Of a DNA stretch of 64,000 bases, positions 9,425 to 17,796 are shown piece after piece. A program made the position numbers and the translations under genes. Numbering within the stretch: the stretch's first letter is position 1; every line of letters begins with the position of its first letter. Source of the stretch: Streptomyces misionensis (lineage in GTDB: Bacteria; Actinomycetota; Actinomycetes; Streptomycetales; Streptomycetaceae); assembly GCF_900104815.1 (NCBI RefSeq), contig NZ_FNTD01000004.1, forward strand, positions 6,943,001 through 7,007,000. The letters are read 5' to 3'. A model generated the notes under the pieces. That model did no database searches. It worked only from the letters and a program-made list of their open reading frames with translations, and had not been told where the DNA came from.

Positions 9425-11176
9425 TCATGGCCACCGGGCAAGCCGGTCCAGCAGTTGGTAGGCACGCTGTTCCACGGCGGCGAGTTCGGTGGGGTCGATC
9501 TCCGCGGGCCACAGTTCGCCGGCTGCGGCGTCGTCGGCCTCGCGCAGCTCCACCACCGCCGCGGCCAATCGCATCCGAATGACCGGGATCGACCGCTCCA
9601 AGCCGTCGGTCAGCGCCCGCTCCGCATGCTCGGCGGCCTGGGCGCAAGCGGCCATGGCTCGCTCCGCCCGGGCCGCTGCACGGTCATGGACCACCAGGAG
9701 CGCGCAGCCCAGCCCCATGAGGATCCCCAGCACGCTGCCCACCCCCCGCTCCAGGACGAGCGCCCGCGCCGGCTCCGGGGCGGCCAGTTCGGCCAGCAGC
9801 AGCGCCAGCGGGGTGAGGAAGGTGACGCCAAGACCGTAGTTGCGGGCCACGACGTATTCCAGCAGGAACTCCAGAAGAACGATCACGAGAACGAGCACGG
9901 TGGGCCCCGGCTCCGCGGCCAGCAGACCAAGGGTGAGTGCCAGCCCGGCAGCCGTCCCCAGAGTGCGCTGGACGGCACGTTGCGCCGCGATGCGGACATT
10001 GACCGAGTGCAGGACTGCCGCGGCGGTGATCGCCGCCCAGTAACCGTGCCCGAGACCCAGGACGACCGCCAGAGCACCCGCCAGGCCGGTACCCAAAGTC
10101 ATCCGCAGGGCGGGTACCAGCAGGACAGAGGCATGACCGGGGCGCGGCCCCACCAGTAGTCTGGTGGCGCGGCGGGTGGCGGGACCGGCCGTCTCGGGCC
10201 CGGTCTCGGCGGAGCCCCGGACGGTGCGGGTCGGCGCGGCCATGGGCGGGAACAACAGCTCGGGCAGCAGGGCGGGGGCCGGGCGGCGCAGGTCCACGAG
10301 AAGCCGGACCTGGCGACGCAGGTTGCGTGCCACCTTGCCGGGGTTGTCCGGCGGCCGGCGTGCGGTGTCGATCAGCAGCGACCAGGAGAGGTCGGTCAGG
10401 CGCACACAGACACTGCCGCGGACACCTCGCCCGGCCGCGGGTGGCAGGAGGCCGAGAGACCCGTACGCCAGCAGGACCGCGGAGGTGGCCCGGTTCCGGA
10501 GGGGCCGATCCTCCTCCCCCGCACCGCTCGCCTCCAGCAGCTCTGCGACTGCGCGCAGTGCCGCGGCCACAGCAAGGCGCTGTGGCCGGTCCGGGTGCAC
10601 GAGTCGGCCCGACACGGCCACGGCCCAGACCGCGGCCGCTCCCGCCGCGGTCAGCGCGGTCCGCGGCAGGACATCGGCGAAGGAGGCGGGTGAGGCATTG
10701 GCCGCGACAGCGAACGAGAAGAGCAGTAGCACCGCGCCGAGCCCGCCCAGCCGCGTGGCGTCACAGGCGAACTTCGCCAGTCCCGCCACCACGGCCATCG
10801 CCGCGACCACCACGGCGGCACCGGCTCCCCCCTCCCACGGCTGGGCCCACGCGGCGAGAGCCGAACCGCAGCCCACACACAACGTCATGGCCACCCCGAC
10901 CACCGCAAGAACCCGAGCACGCCTCGGGTAGGGCAGGTTCGGCCCGAACGTGGTGGTGAACGAGCCCAAGATCGTGTAGACGGCGTAGTCGGGCCGCCCG
11001 ACCAGCAGCAACGGCAGGACGGGCAGCGCCGTGGCAACGGCGGCCTGCAGGGCATGGGCAAATGCCCCGTCCACCTTGCGCAGGGCGAGCGCACCGCGTG
11101 GTGAGAGCACGCGCGCCACGGCCGCCGAACACCGCCGGCCACTCCCCGCAGGGCGAGAAGAGTGCATACTTCCCAT
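9425..11176 (-). CDS. FUSC-family (aromatic acid exporter/fusaric-acid-resistance-like) membrane protein
   Basis: About 583 residues with two blocks of membrane helices (roughly residues 45-170 and 355-480) separated by a long hydrophilic segment, the two-fold layout of FUSC/YccS-type proteins. The C-terminal ~110 residues are helical and Arg/Glu-rich. A longer version from a GTG at 11212 would overlap moaE by 16 nt but has no spacing to its GAGGAG; the ATG at 11176 has AGGTGG about ten bases upstream, so I prefer it. It is the last gene of the molybdenum-cofactor operon, an unusual neighbour; the transported compound is unknown. Confidence 0.85.
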   Translation of the reverse strand: MGSMHSSRPAGSGRRCSAAVARVLSPRGALALRKVDGAFAHALQAAVATALPVLPLLLVGRPDYAVYTILGSFTTTFGPNLPYPRRARVLAVVGVAMTLCVGCGSALAAWAQPWEGGAGAAVVVAAMAVVAGLAKFACDATRLGGLGAVLLLFSFAVAANASPASFADVLPRTALTAAGAAAVWAVAVSGRLVHPDRPQRLAVAAALRAVAELLEASGAGEEDRPLRNRATSAVLLAYGSLGLLPPAAGRGVRGSVCVRLTDLSWSLLIDTARRPPDNPGKVARNLRRQVRLLVDLRRPAPALLPELLFPPMAAPTRTVRGSAETGPETAGPATRRATRLLVGPRPGHASVLLVPALRMTLGTGLAGALAVVLGLGHGYWAAITAAAVLHSVNVRIAAQRAVQRTLGTAAGLALTLGLLAAEPGPTVLVLVIVLLEFLLEYVVARNYGLGVTFLTPLALLLAELAAPEPARALVLERGVGSVLGILMGLGCALLVVHDRAAARAERAMAACAQAAEHAERALTDGLERSIPVIRMRLAAAVVELREADDAAAGELWPAEIDPTELAAVEQRAYQLLDRLARWP

Positions 11177-11196
11177 GGTCTGAAATACCACCTGCT

Positions 11197-11640
11197 TCAC
11201 GTGCCGACCCACTCCTCGCCGCCGTCCGAGAAGATCTGGTGCTTCCAGATCGGCACCTCGTGCTTGAGGTCGTCGACCAGGCGGCGGCAGGCGGTGAACG
11301 CCTCCGCGCGGTGCGGGCAGGAGACGGCCGCGATCACGGCGATATCACCGATCGCCAGAAGCCCGGTCCGGTGGACGGCGGCGAGGGCACGGACCGGGAA
11401 GTCGGCGACGACCTTCCCCGCCACTCGGAGCAACTCGCGCTCGGCGGTGGGGTGGGCGCTGTATTCCAGTGATACCACCGACTTGCCGTCGTCGTGGTCT
11501 CGTACCGTACCGACGAAGAGGGCGGTGCCGCCCGCGGTGGGGTCGCCGACCGCGGCGTACACCTCGTCGAGGGAGAGCGGGGTGTCACGCAGTTCGAGCA
11601 GCCGGATGGGGTGCGCGAAGGCATCTGGACAGTGCGGCAT
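11197..11640 (-). CDS. moaE: Molybdopterin synthase large subunit MoaE
   Basis: 147 residues, the normal MoaE length. It carries GGTALFVGTVRDHDDGKSV near residue 37, the HRTGLLAIGD strand, the CPHR motif and the WKHQIF catalytic segment (Lys in KHQ) near the C-terminus. MoaE, with thiocarboxylated MoaD, converts cyclic pyranopterin monophosphate to molybdopterin in the cytoplasm. It lies in the moaA-moeA operon, but its MoaD partner gene immediately upstream is broken, so a MoaD from elsewhere must serve if this enzyme is active. Confidence 0.95.
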   Translation of the reverse strand: MPHCPDAFAHPIRLLELRDTPLSLDEVYAAVGDPTAGGTALFVGTVRDHDDGKSVVSLEYSAHPTAERELLRVAGKVVADFPVRALAAVHRTGLLAIGDIAVIAAVSCPHRAEAFTACRRLVDDLKHEVPIWKHQIFSDGGEEWVGT

Positions 11641-11711
11641 GGTTCGGTCCGGAGTCAGAGGTCAGACGGGTGGGCGTCGTGGTGGGTCCGGCGTATGACG
11701 GGCAGGCCCAC

Positions 11712-11872
11712 TCAGCCGCCTGCGAACGGGGGCAGCACCTCGACGGTGCCTCCTTCGGCTAGGAGGATCGCAGCATGGTCGCGACGCCCGGCCTGGGTTC
11801 CGTCGACCAGGACATGGCTCCTGTGGATGCTGTTGGCTCCCTTGCGGCGGGGAGCCCGGTGTCGGTGGTCAT
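11712..11872 (-). pseudogene. moaD: Broken moaD (molybdopterin synthase small subunit)
   Basis: The last ~40 codons in one frame read as a MoaD C-terminus: LVDGTQAG, then LAEGGTVEVLPPFAGG with the terminal Gly-Gly needed for thiocarboxylation. An ATG at 11872 overlaps the moeA stop (ATGA), where a coupled moaD should start, but it lies in another frame and reaches a stop after 37 codons. Only 161 bp separate the start from the stop against ~250 expected for MoaD, so about 30 or more codons have been lost and the frame is shifted. The ubiquitin-like N-terminal half is gone. Function must come from another locus. Confidence 0.8.
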
Positions 11873-13137
11873 GGTCCGGGTATCCCGAGGACTTCCACGG
11901 CGGCCCCGGTGACCGCACCTCCGGCCGGGACCACTGCAAGGCCGTCGGCGAGCGCCAGCCCACGCAGCATCGCCGACCCGCTGTACGGCAGTGGCGCCAC
12001 CTCGCACTCCGTGCGGCGCACCGGCAGCAACCGGGTGTCTCGTGGGTGCCCCGGCAGTGGCGCGGCGGTGGCCATGCGGAGCGGCTCGGCGTCCGGGTGC
12101 CCGCCGAGCCGACGCAAGAGCGGCATCGCCAGGGTCACCATGCCGGCCACAGCGGCCAGCGGGTTGCCGGGGAGGCCGACCAACCGACGGGACCGTCCGT
12201 CGGTGGCCGGCGGTAGTTGGGCGAGCAGCATGGGGTGGCCGGGTCGTACGGCGACGGAGTCGACCAGCAGTCGGGCGCCCGCCTCGCCGAGAGCGTCGTG
12301 CAGGAAGTCCACCGGCCCGCCGGCGGTGCTGCCCGTGGTGACGACGACATCGGCGCGGGAGTGGCGTAGGGCCTTCCGTACCTGTCCGGGGTCGTCGCCC
12401 ACCATGCGGTGGCCAAGCACCTGGGCGCCGCAGCTTCGCAGCCACGGCGGCAGCATTGGCCCCAGCGCGTCCCGCACCAGCCCGTCCCGAGGCGGGCCGG
12501 ATGTCAGCAACTCGTCGCCGAACAGCAGTAGTTCAACGGTCGGGCGGCGATGTACGGCCACCTGGTCGTAACCGGCTGCCGCCGCCAGTCCCAGCATGGC
12601 CGGGGTCATGGTGACACCGGCGGGGACCAGTGGTTCGCCTGAGTGGCATTCCTGGCCGCGTGGCCGGACGTCGCGTCCCGGTGGCAGGGGGCCCGGTCCG
12701 GTGGTGCGGTCGTACAGCGTGCCGTCCCGGTCCTCGGTCTCCCCGCGCTCCCGGCGCAGTACGGCGGTCGCACCCGGCGGCAGCGGGGCACCGGTGGCGA
12801 TGGGTACGGCGCTGCCGTCGTCGAGCGGCTCGGGTCGGTCCCCGGCCAGGACGGCGGCGCCTCGCAGCTGCCACGGCCCCGGTCCGGCCACGGCCCAGCC
12901 GTCCATCGCCGACGTGTCGAACGGCGGCAGATCGGTGAGCGCGGTCAGCGGTTCGGCGAGGGCGTGACCGAGAGCCCCGGCGAGGTCGCACGTGAGGACG
13001 GGCAGTGGTCCTCCGGCGCTGCCGCGGGCGACCGAGCGGGCCTGCTCCCACGCGATGGCCGGGCCCGGTGCGCGCCGCGTGGCCGAGGCCGCCTGCTGTG
13101 CTGTCCCGTCCGCTCCCTGCGTACGTGCGGCGGTCAT
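11869..13137 (-). CDS. moeA: Molybdopterin molybdenumtransferase MoeA
   Basis: 422 residues from the ATG at 13137, which overlaps the upstream stop by 4 nt (ATGA). Family motifs are present in order: FDTSAMDGWAV near residue 75, ATGAPLPPGA, the RPRGQE region, VVTTGSTAGGPVDFLHD in the molybdopterin-binding MoCF domain, and GLPGNPLAAVA followed by the C-terminal beta domain. It inserts molybdate into adenylylated molybdopterin. The longer open frame upstream of 13137 is out-of-frame reading of the neighbouring gene. It is the third gene of the cofactor operon. Confidence 0.94.
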   Translation of the reverse strand: MTAARTQGADGTAQQAASATRRAPGPAIAWEQARSVARGSAGGPLPVLTCDLAGALGHALAEPLTALTDLPPFDTSAMDGWAVAGPGPWQLRGAAVLAGDRPEPLDDGSAVPIATGAPLPPGATAVLRRERGETEDRDGTLYDRTTGPGPLPPGRDVRPRGQECHSGEPLVPAGVTMTPAMLGLAAAAGYDQVAVHRRPTVELLLFGDELLTSGPPRDGLVRDALGPMLPPWLRSCGAQVLGHRMVGDDPGQVRKALRHSRADVVVTTGSTAGGPVDFLHDALGEAGARLLVDSVAVRPGHPMLLAQLPPATDGRSRRLVGLPGNPLAAVAGMVTLAMPLLRRLGGHPDAEPLRMATAAPLPGHPRDTRLLPVRRTECEVAPLPYSGSAMLRGLALADGLAVVPAGGAVTGAAVEVLGIPGP

Positions 13138-13391
13138 GCGGTTTCCGGGTCTTCCTGGGACTCGGCCCCCCAGCGTTCGGCCAGCACTGCCACCTTGCGG
13201 TTGGCCTCGGCGACCGCCGCGGTCCCGCCGCCTGCCTGCGCGGCGGCATAGCCGACCAGGAAGGAGGTCAACGGAGCGGCGGGGCGCGCCACACCCTGGG
13301 CGACGACCTTTGTCATGTCGAGCAGACCGGCGATGTCGACGTCGAGGTCGACACCTAGCTCCGTCTTGACGGCGGCAATCCATTTACGCAT
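13134..13391 (-). CDS. Small DUF6457-type protein of the molybdenum-cofactor operon
   Basis: 85 residues beginning MRKWIAAVKTEL, largely helical, with a LDLDVDIAGLLDMTKVVA segment. Small proteins of this type are often encoded beside mobA/moaA/moeA genes in actinobacteria and are named DUF6457; their role is not established as far as I know. A strong ribosome site (AAAGGTGGG) precedes the ATG at 13391, and its stop overlaps the moeA start by 4 nt, so the two are co-translated. Longer open frames through this region are not supported by start signals. Confidence 0.75.
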   Translation of the reverse strand: MRKWIAAVKTELGVDLDVDIAGLLDMTKVVAQGVARPAAPLTSFLVGYAAAQAGGGTAAVAEANRKVAVLAERWGAESQEDPETA

Positions 13392-13492
13392 GTCAGCCCA
13401 CCTTTCCTCGGTTCTTGTCTTCCGTACAGGGCTGCCGGGCGCCGTCGCCGAAGCCCGGGCAGCGGCCGGCGGACGGCGACGGCAGTGGTTCA

Positions 13493-14569
13493 TCAGCCGC
13501 CGATCGCCGACATCGGTCGTTGCGGGCGGCGGAATTCGGGGCTGTCGATGGCGTGGCCGGGTCCCTTGCCCGCGACCGAGGCGCGCCAGGCAGCCTCCAG
13601 GGCCGCGTCGTCGGCACCGCCGCGCAGCAGTGCCCGCAGATCGGACTCCTTGGTGGCGAAGAGGCAGTTGCGCAGCTGCCCGTCGGCCGTCAGCCGCACC
13701 CGGTCGCAGTTGCCGCAGAACGGGCGGGTGACGCTGGCGATCACGCCGACCGTGGTCTGTGTACCGGCGATGCGCCACTCCTCCGCGGGCGCGTTGTCCT
13801 GCCGCTCGACCGGCACCAGCTCGAAGCGCTCGCCCAGGCGGTCCAGGATCTCCTGCGCGGTGACCATCCGGTCTCGTGCCCAGGCGCCCTGCGCGTCCAA
13901 GGGCATCGACTCGATGAACCGCATCCGGTAGCCGCCGTTGACGGAGAAGGCGGCCAGGTCGGCGATCTCGTCGTCGTTGACTCCGCGCACCGGGACAGCG
14001 TTGACCTTGACAGGGGTGAGGCCCGCGGTGCGCGCGGCGCGCAGCCCTTCCAGCACGTCCGCGAGCCGGTCGCGGCGGGTGATCTCGGCAAACCGCTCGG
14101 CGCGCAGCGTGTCCAGACTGACGTTGACCCGGCTCAGCCCGGCCTCGCGCAGTGCGGAGGCGATGCGCGACAGGCCGATGCCGTTGGTGGTGAGCGACAG
14201 TTCCGGGGAGGGGGTGAGGGAGGCGAGGCGGGCGACCAGTTGGGGCAGGCCTCGGCGCAGCAGCGGCTCACCGCCGGTCAGTCTGACCTCGGTGATACCC
14301 AGCCTCTGTGTACCGATGCGGATCAGGCGCACGACCTCGTCGTCGGTGAGCACTTCGGCGCGGGGCAGCCAGTCGAGGCCTTCGGCGGGCATGCAGTACG
14401 TGCAGCGCAGGTTGCACCGGTCGGTGATGGAGACCCTCAAGTCCGTGTGGACACGCCCGAATCGGTCCACCAGCGGGGACGAGCGGCCGGAAGGACTCTC
14501 TGCAACGTAGTGCCGACCCGGACCGGTCCCGGCGCGATCGGCGCCTTGATCAGGATGGACTTGGGGCAC
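13493..14569 (-). CDS. moaA: GTP 3',8-cyclase MoaA (radical SAM)
   Basis: 358 residues from a GTG at 14569 preceded by AGGAAGAAGG. The radical-SAM cluster motif CNLRCTYCMP is near residue 53; the GGEPLLR motif follows; the second cluster ligands appear as RPFCGNCDRVRL plus a downstream CLF; and the chain ends in Gly-Gly as MoaA requires. With GTP it makes 3',8-cyclo-GTP, the first step of molybdenum cofactor synthesis. It heads the minus-strand operon. Its start is about 300 nt from the mirror-image promoter box at 14882, so the transcript may have a long leader. Confidence 0.96.
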   Translation of the reverse strand: MPQVHPDQGADRAGTGPGRHYVAESPSGRSSPLVDRFGRVHTDLRVSITDRCNLRCTYCMPAEGLDWLPRAEVLTDDEVVRLIRIGTQRLGITEVRLTGGEPLLRRGLPQLVARLASLTPSPELSLTTNGIGLSRIASALREAGLSRVNVSLDTLRAERFAEITRRDRLADVLEGLRAARTAGLTPVKVNAVPVRGVNDDEIADLAAFSVNGGYRMRFIESMPLDAQGAWARDRMVTAQEILDRLGERFELVPVERQDNAPAEEWRIAGTQTTVGVIASVTRPFCGNCDRVRLTADGQLRNCLFATKESDLRALLRGGADDAALEAAWRASVAGKGPGHAIDSPEFRRPQRPMSAIGG

Positions 14570-14881
14570 GGTCTGCCTTCTTCCTCTGCCTGGGGGCAGT
14601 CACGCAATGGAGAGCGACGGCGGTGGTGAGACGCCACCACTCGGCGGTGCCCCGGCGGAAAGCGGCACCCATGTGGTGAGTTCTCGGACGCCTGCTCGGA
14701 TCCACCGTGCCTGGCCGGGGCCGTTCGACGCGGACGAGTACTTCGCCGGGGTGAACGGCACCAGGGTGACAGCCGCGGGTGCGGTCGCGCTCCCGGCGAA
14801 ATGACAGATCCGTCGACACTGTTTTTCTTGCAGGCGCCGCAACTTGCTCGTGTCCCACCATCGGTTGATTCCCCAGGACAA
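14570..14881. other. Gene-free leader between moaA and its upstream box
   Basis: About 310 bp with no convincing gene on either strand. If the box at 14882-14920 carries the moaA promoter, this stretch is the 5' untranslated leader of the molybdenum-cofactor operon. I looked for a riboswitch-like architecture but could not identify a known class by eye. Confidence 0.35.
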
Positions 14882-14920
14882 GTCAAAGAGGAATTCTCGA
14901 TTTCATGATAGGTGGCAGTT
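14882..14920 (-). promoter_or_regulatory. Operator/promoter box A, facing moaA
   Basis: Read on the minus strand this contains CACCTATCA, four bases, ATCG, then TCCTCTTTGAC, with the same spacings as box B facing the other way at 15017-15055. The TTTGAC end resembles a -35 element. The mirror-image arrangement between two functionally linked divergent operons argues for one shared regulator, plausibly the LysR protein encoded at 18805. The regulator is inference; the repeat is directly visible. Confidence 0.6.
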
Positions 14921-15016
14921 ATCCGGACCGAGAGCAGTGCACTGCGGGGTTCCCGAAACCGAAGCTCCGCACACGTCCTGCCTCTTCCGTGGAACCAGTC
15001 CATCCCAGGGATCAAT

Positions 15017-15055
15017 AAGCGTCACCTATCAGGCCATCGGCAACTCCTCTTTGAC
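15017..15055 (+). promoter_or_regulatory. Operator/promoter box B, facing the molybdo-oxidoreductase gene
   Basis: CACCTATCA at 15023-15031, ATCG at 15036-15039 and TCCTCTTTGAC at 15045-15055 match box A in the opposite orientation with identical 13-bp spacing between the outer elements. TTGACA at 15051-15056 fits a -35 box, but no good -10 follows at 17-18 bp, which is consistent with a promoter that needs an activator. The downstream gene starts at 15268. Confidence 0.6.
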
Positions 15056-15267
15056 AATTGCTCCGGTGTCGGCAGAAGCTGCCTCGCAGTGAAATCGCGT
15101 GTTCGCGCAGAACGCGAGAACATTCGTTGGAAAATCCTGGTTCCTGGACAGGGGAATGAACTGCCGCTTTCGGTCAGAAACCTCGAGTGGGCAGGGCGCC
15201 GACACCAACCGCGGACCAGCCTCGCCTCACCCGCGCAGGCGCGTCACAGAAAGAGGCAGACCAGATC

Positions 15268-17559
15268 ATGAGCAGCATCGAGGATCCGAGCGACGACCTG
15301 TCGGTCACCCCGCCCAAGACATGGGCGACGGGTGTCCCCGCGGTGACACACGCTCTGCAGTACTCACTGGGCCAGACGTCGGTGCGTCGCACGGCGTTGA
15401 CGCTGCTGAACATCAACCAGGCCAAGGGCTTCGACTGTCCTGGATGCGCATGGCCCGAACCCGCCCCCGGCAAGCGGCACATGAACGAGTACTGCGAGAA
15501 CGGGGCCAAGCACATCAACGACGAGGCCACCTCGCGCCGCGTCACCCGGGAGTTCTTCCGCGAGCATTCGATCGCGGAGCTGGACGGCAAGTCGGACTAC
15601 TGGCTCAACCAGCAGGGCCGGCTGACCGAGCCGATGGTCAAGCGGCCCGGCGCCACCCACTACGAGCCGATCTCCTGGGACGACGCCTTCGACATCCTCG
15701 CCAGGGAACTGCACCACCTCACCTCACCCGACCAGGCCCTGTTCTACGTGTCGGGCCGGCTCAACAACGAAGCCGCCTTCCTGCTCCAGCTGTTCGCCCG
15801 CGCCTACGGCACGAACAACCTCCCGGACTGCTCCAACATGTGCCACGAGTCCAGCGGCTTCGGTCTGGGCCAGTCACTGGGCATCGGCAAGGGCAGCGTC
15901 TCCCTGGACGACATCCACAACTCCGACCTGATCTTCGTCGTCGGGCAGAACCCCGGCACCAACCACCCCCGGATGCTCTCCGCACTGGAAGAGACCAAAC
16001 GCAACGGCGGCCAGGTCATCGCCGTCAACACCTTGCCCGAGGCCGGACTGATGCGGTTCAAGCACCCGCAAAAGGCCCGTGGCGTGATCGGCAAGGGCAC
16101 CGCGATCGCGGACCAGTTCCTCCACATCCGTGCCGGCGGCGACCTCGCCCTCTTCCAAGCCCTCAACCTGCTCTTGCTCCAAGCCGAGGACGCCGCCCCC
16201 GGCACCGTGCTCGACCACTCCTACATCCGCTCCGACACCACCGGCTTCAACGCCTTCGCCGAACACGCCCGCACCATCACCTGGGACGACATCCTCGCCG
16301 CCACCTCCCTCACCCGAGAAGAGATCGAACAGGTCCACCAACGGGTGCTGAACGCCAACAGCATCATCGTGTGCTGGGCGATGGGCATCACCCAGCAGAA
16401 ACACGGGGTCGCCTCCATCCGCGAAATCTGCAACTTCCTCATGCTGCGCGGCAACATAGGCAAACGCGGCGCCGGCGTCTGCCCCGTCCGCGGCCACTCC
16501 AACGTGCAAGGCGACCGCACCATGGGAGTCTGGGAACAGATGCCGCAGGAATTCCTCGACGCACTCGGCACAGAATTCAACTTCACCCCACCCACCCACC
16601 ACGGCCTGGACGCCGTCAACGGCATCCGCGCCATGCGCGACGGCAAAGCCCACGTCTTCATCGGAGTCGCCGGCAACTTCGCCCGCGCCACCCCCGACAG
16701 CAACGTCACCGAAGCAGCCCTACGCAACTGCCGGCTGACCGCACAGGTATCCACCAAACTCAACCGATCCCACACCGTCTGCGGCGACACCGCCCTCATC
16801 TTGCCCACCCTGGGCCGTAGCGACCGCGACGTACAGGACAGCGGCGAACAATTCATCACCGTCGAAGACTCCATGAGCGAGGTCCATGCCTCCCGAGGCC
16901 GCCTCACCCCGGCCTCCCCACACCTGCTCAGCGAAGTCGCCATCATCTCCCGCATGGCCCGACGCACCCTCGGCGACAAGGTGGACATCCCCTGGGAACA
17001 GTTCGAGGCCGACTACGACACCATCCGTGACCGGATCGCACGAGTGATCCCGGGCTTCGAGGACTTCAACACCCGCGTCGGCAAGCCCGGCGGTTTCGTC
17101 CTGCCCAACCCCGTCAACTCGCACATCTACCCCACTCCCAGCGGCAAAGCCGTCTTCACCCGCAACGAGTTCGCCAAGCTCGAAGCCCCCAAGGGCCACC
17201 TCATCCTCCAGACACTGCGCTCCCACGACCAGTGGAACACCATCTGGTACGCCCCCAACGACCGCTACCGCGGCATCCACAACGCCCGCCGCGTCGTCAT
17301 GGTCAACCCCGACGACCTCACCACACTCGGCTTCCAAGACCGCGATCACGTCGACCTCGTCAGCATCTGGCACGACGGCACCGAACGCCGGGCCCCCGAC
17401 TTCCAGATAGTCGCCTACCCCACCAGCCGCGGCTCAGCAGCCGCCTACTACCCCGAAACCAACGTCCTCGTACCCCTCGACAGCGTCGCCGACATCAGCA
17501 ACTGCCCCACCTCCAAAGGCGTCATCATCCGCCTCGAACCCACCCGCGAAGCGGCCTGA
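15268..17559 (+). CDS. FdhF/YdeP-family molybdopterin oxidoreductase (Cys type)
   Basis: 763 residues, starting at the ATG at 15268 (GAGG 11 bases upstream). It has the YdeP-type N-terminal CPGCAWP motif instead of the full formate-dehydrogenase four-Cys cluster, the molybdopterin-binding core, and a Cys (residue 192, in NMCHES) at the place where selenoenzymes carry Sec to ligate molybdenum. The C-terminal dinucleotide-binding domain is complete. Such proteins are annotated as formate-dehydrogenase-like; the true substrate is usually unknown, and E. coli YdeP is linked to acid resistance. It lies opposite the cofactor operon and upstream of fdhD, which fits a Mo-enzyme needing sulfuration. 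Cytoplasmic, no signal peptide. Confidence 0.9.
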   Translation: MSSIEDPSDDLSVTPPKTWATGVPAVTHALQYSLGQTSVRRTALTLLNINQAKGFDCPGCAWPEPAPGKRHMNEYCENGAKHINDEATSRRVTREFFREHSIAELDGKSDYWLNQQGRLTEPMVKRPGATHYEPISWDDAFDILARELHHLTSPDQALFYVSGRLNNEAAFLLQLFARAYGTNNLPDCSNMCHESSGFGLGQSLGIGKGSVSLDDIHNSDLIFVVGQNPGTNHPRMLSALEETKRNGGQVIAVNTLPEAGLMRFKHPQKARGVIGKGTAIADQFLHIRAGGDLALFQALNLLLLQAEDAAPGTVLDHSYIRSDTTGFNAFAEHARTITWDDILAATSLTREEIEQVHQRVLNANSIIVCWAMGITQQKHGVASIREICNFLMLRGNIGKRGAGVCPVRGHSNVQGDRTMGVWEQMPQEFLDALGTEFNFTPPTHHGLDAVNGIRAMRDGKAHVFIGVAGNFARATPDSNVTEAALRNCRLTAQVSTKLNRSHTVCGDTALILPTLGRSDRDVQDSGEQFITVEDSMSEVHASRGRLTPASPHLLSEVAIISRMARRTLGDKVDIPWEQFEADYDTIRDRIARVIPGFEDFNTRVGKPGGFVLPNPVNSHIYPTPSGKAVFTRNEFAKLEAPKGHLILQTLRSHDQWNTIWYAPNDRYRGIHNARRVVMVNPDDLTTLGFQDRDHVDLVSIWHDGTERRAPDFQIVAYPTSRGSAAAYYPETNVLVPLDSVADISNCPTSKGVIIRLEPTREAA

Positions 17560-17796
17560 GCCAAAGACCGATTGCGCCTCCAGTGCCCGTCGATGTAGCC
17601 CATGGGCCCGCTCCAACCGCGGGTCCGTACGGGCCGCGGCCGGACGGGAACCGGGCTGGAGCAGGTCCTCGCCCGCTGCGGACGGACGGAATCCACTGGC
17701 GCGACACCCCCGATGGCGGTCTCTGGTCCTCCGATGCGTCGGACGAACTCAACCGCACGCACCGTCGGAGCGGGCCTTCGAAGAGAGGAGTGAACC

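Noticed and set aside
14570-14881. A known molybdenum-cofactor riboswitch in the moaA leader
   Set aside because: No recognisable architecture by eye, and the described class is mainly from other phyla; left only as a possible structured leader.
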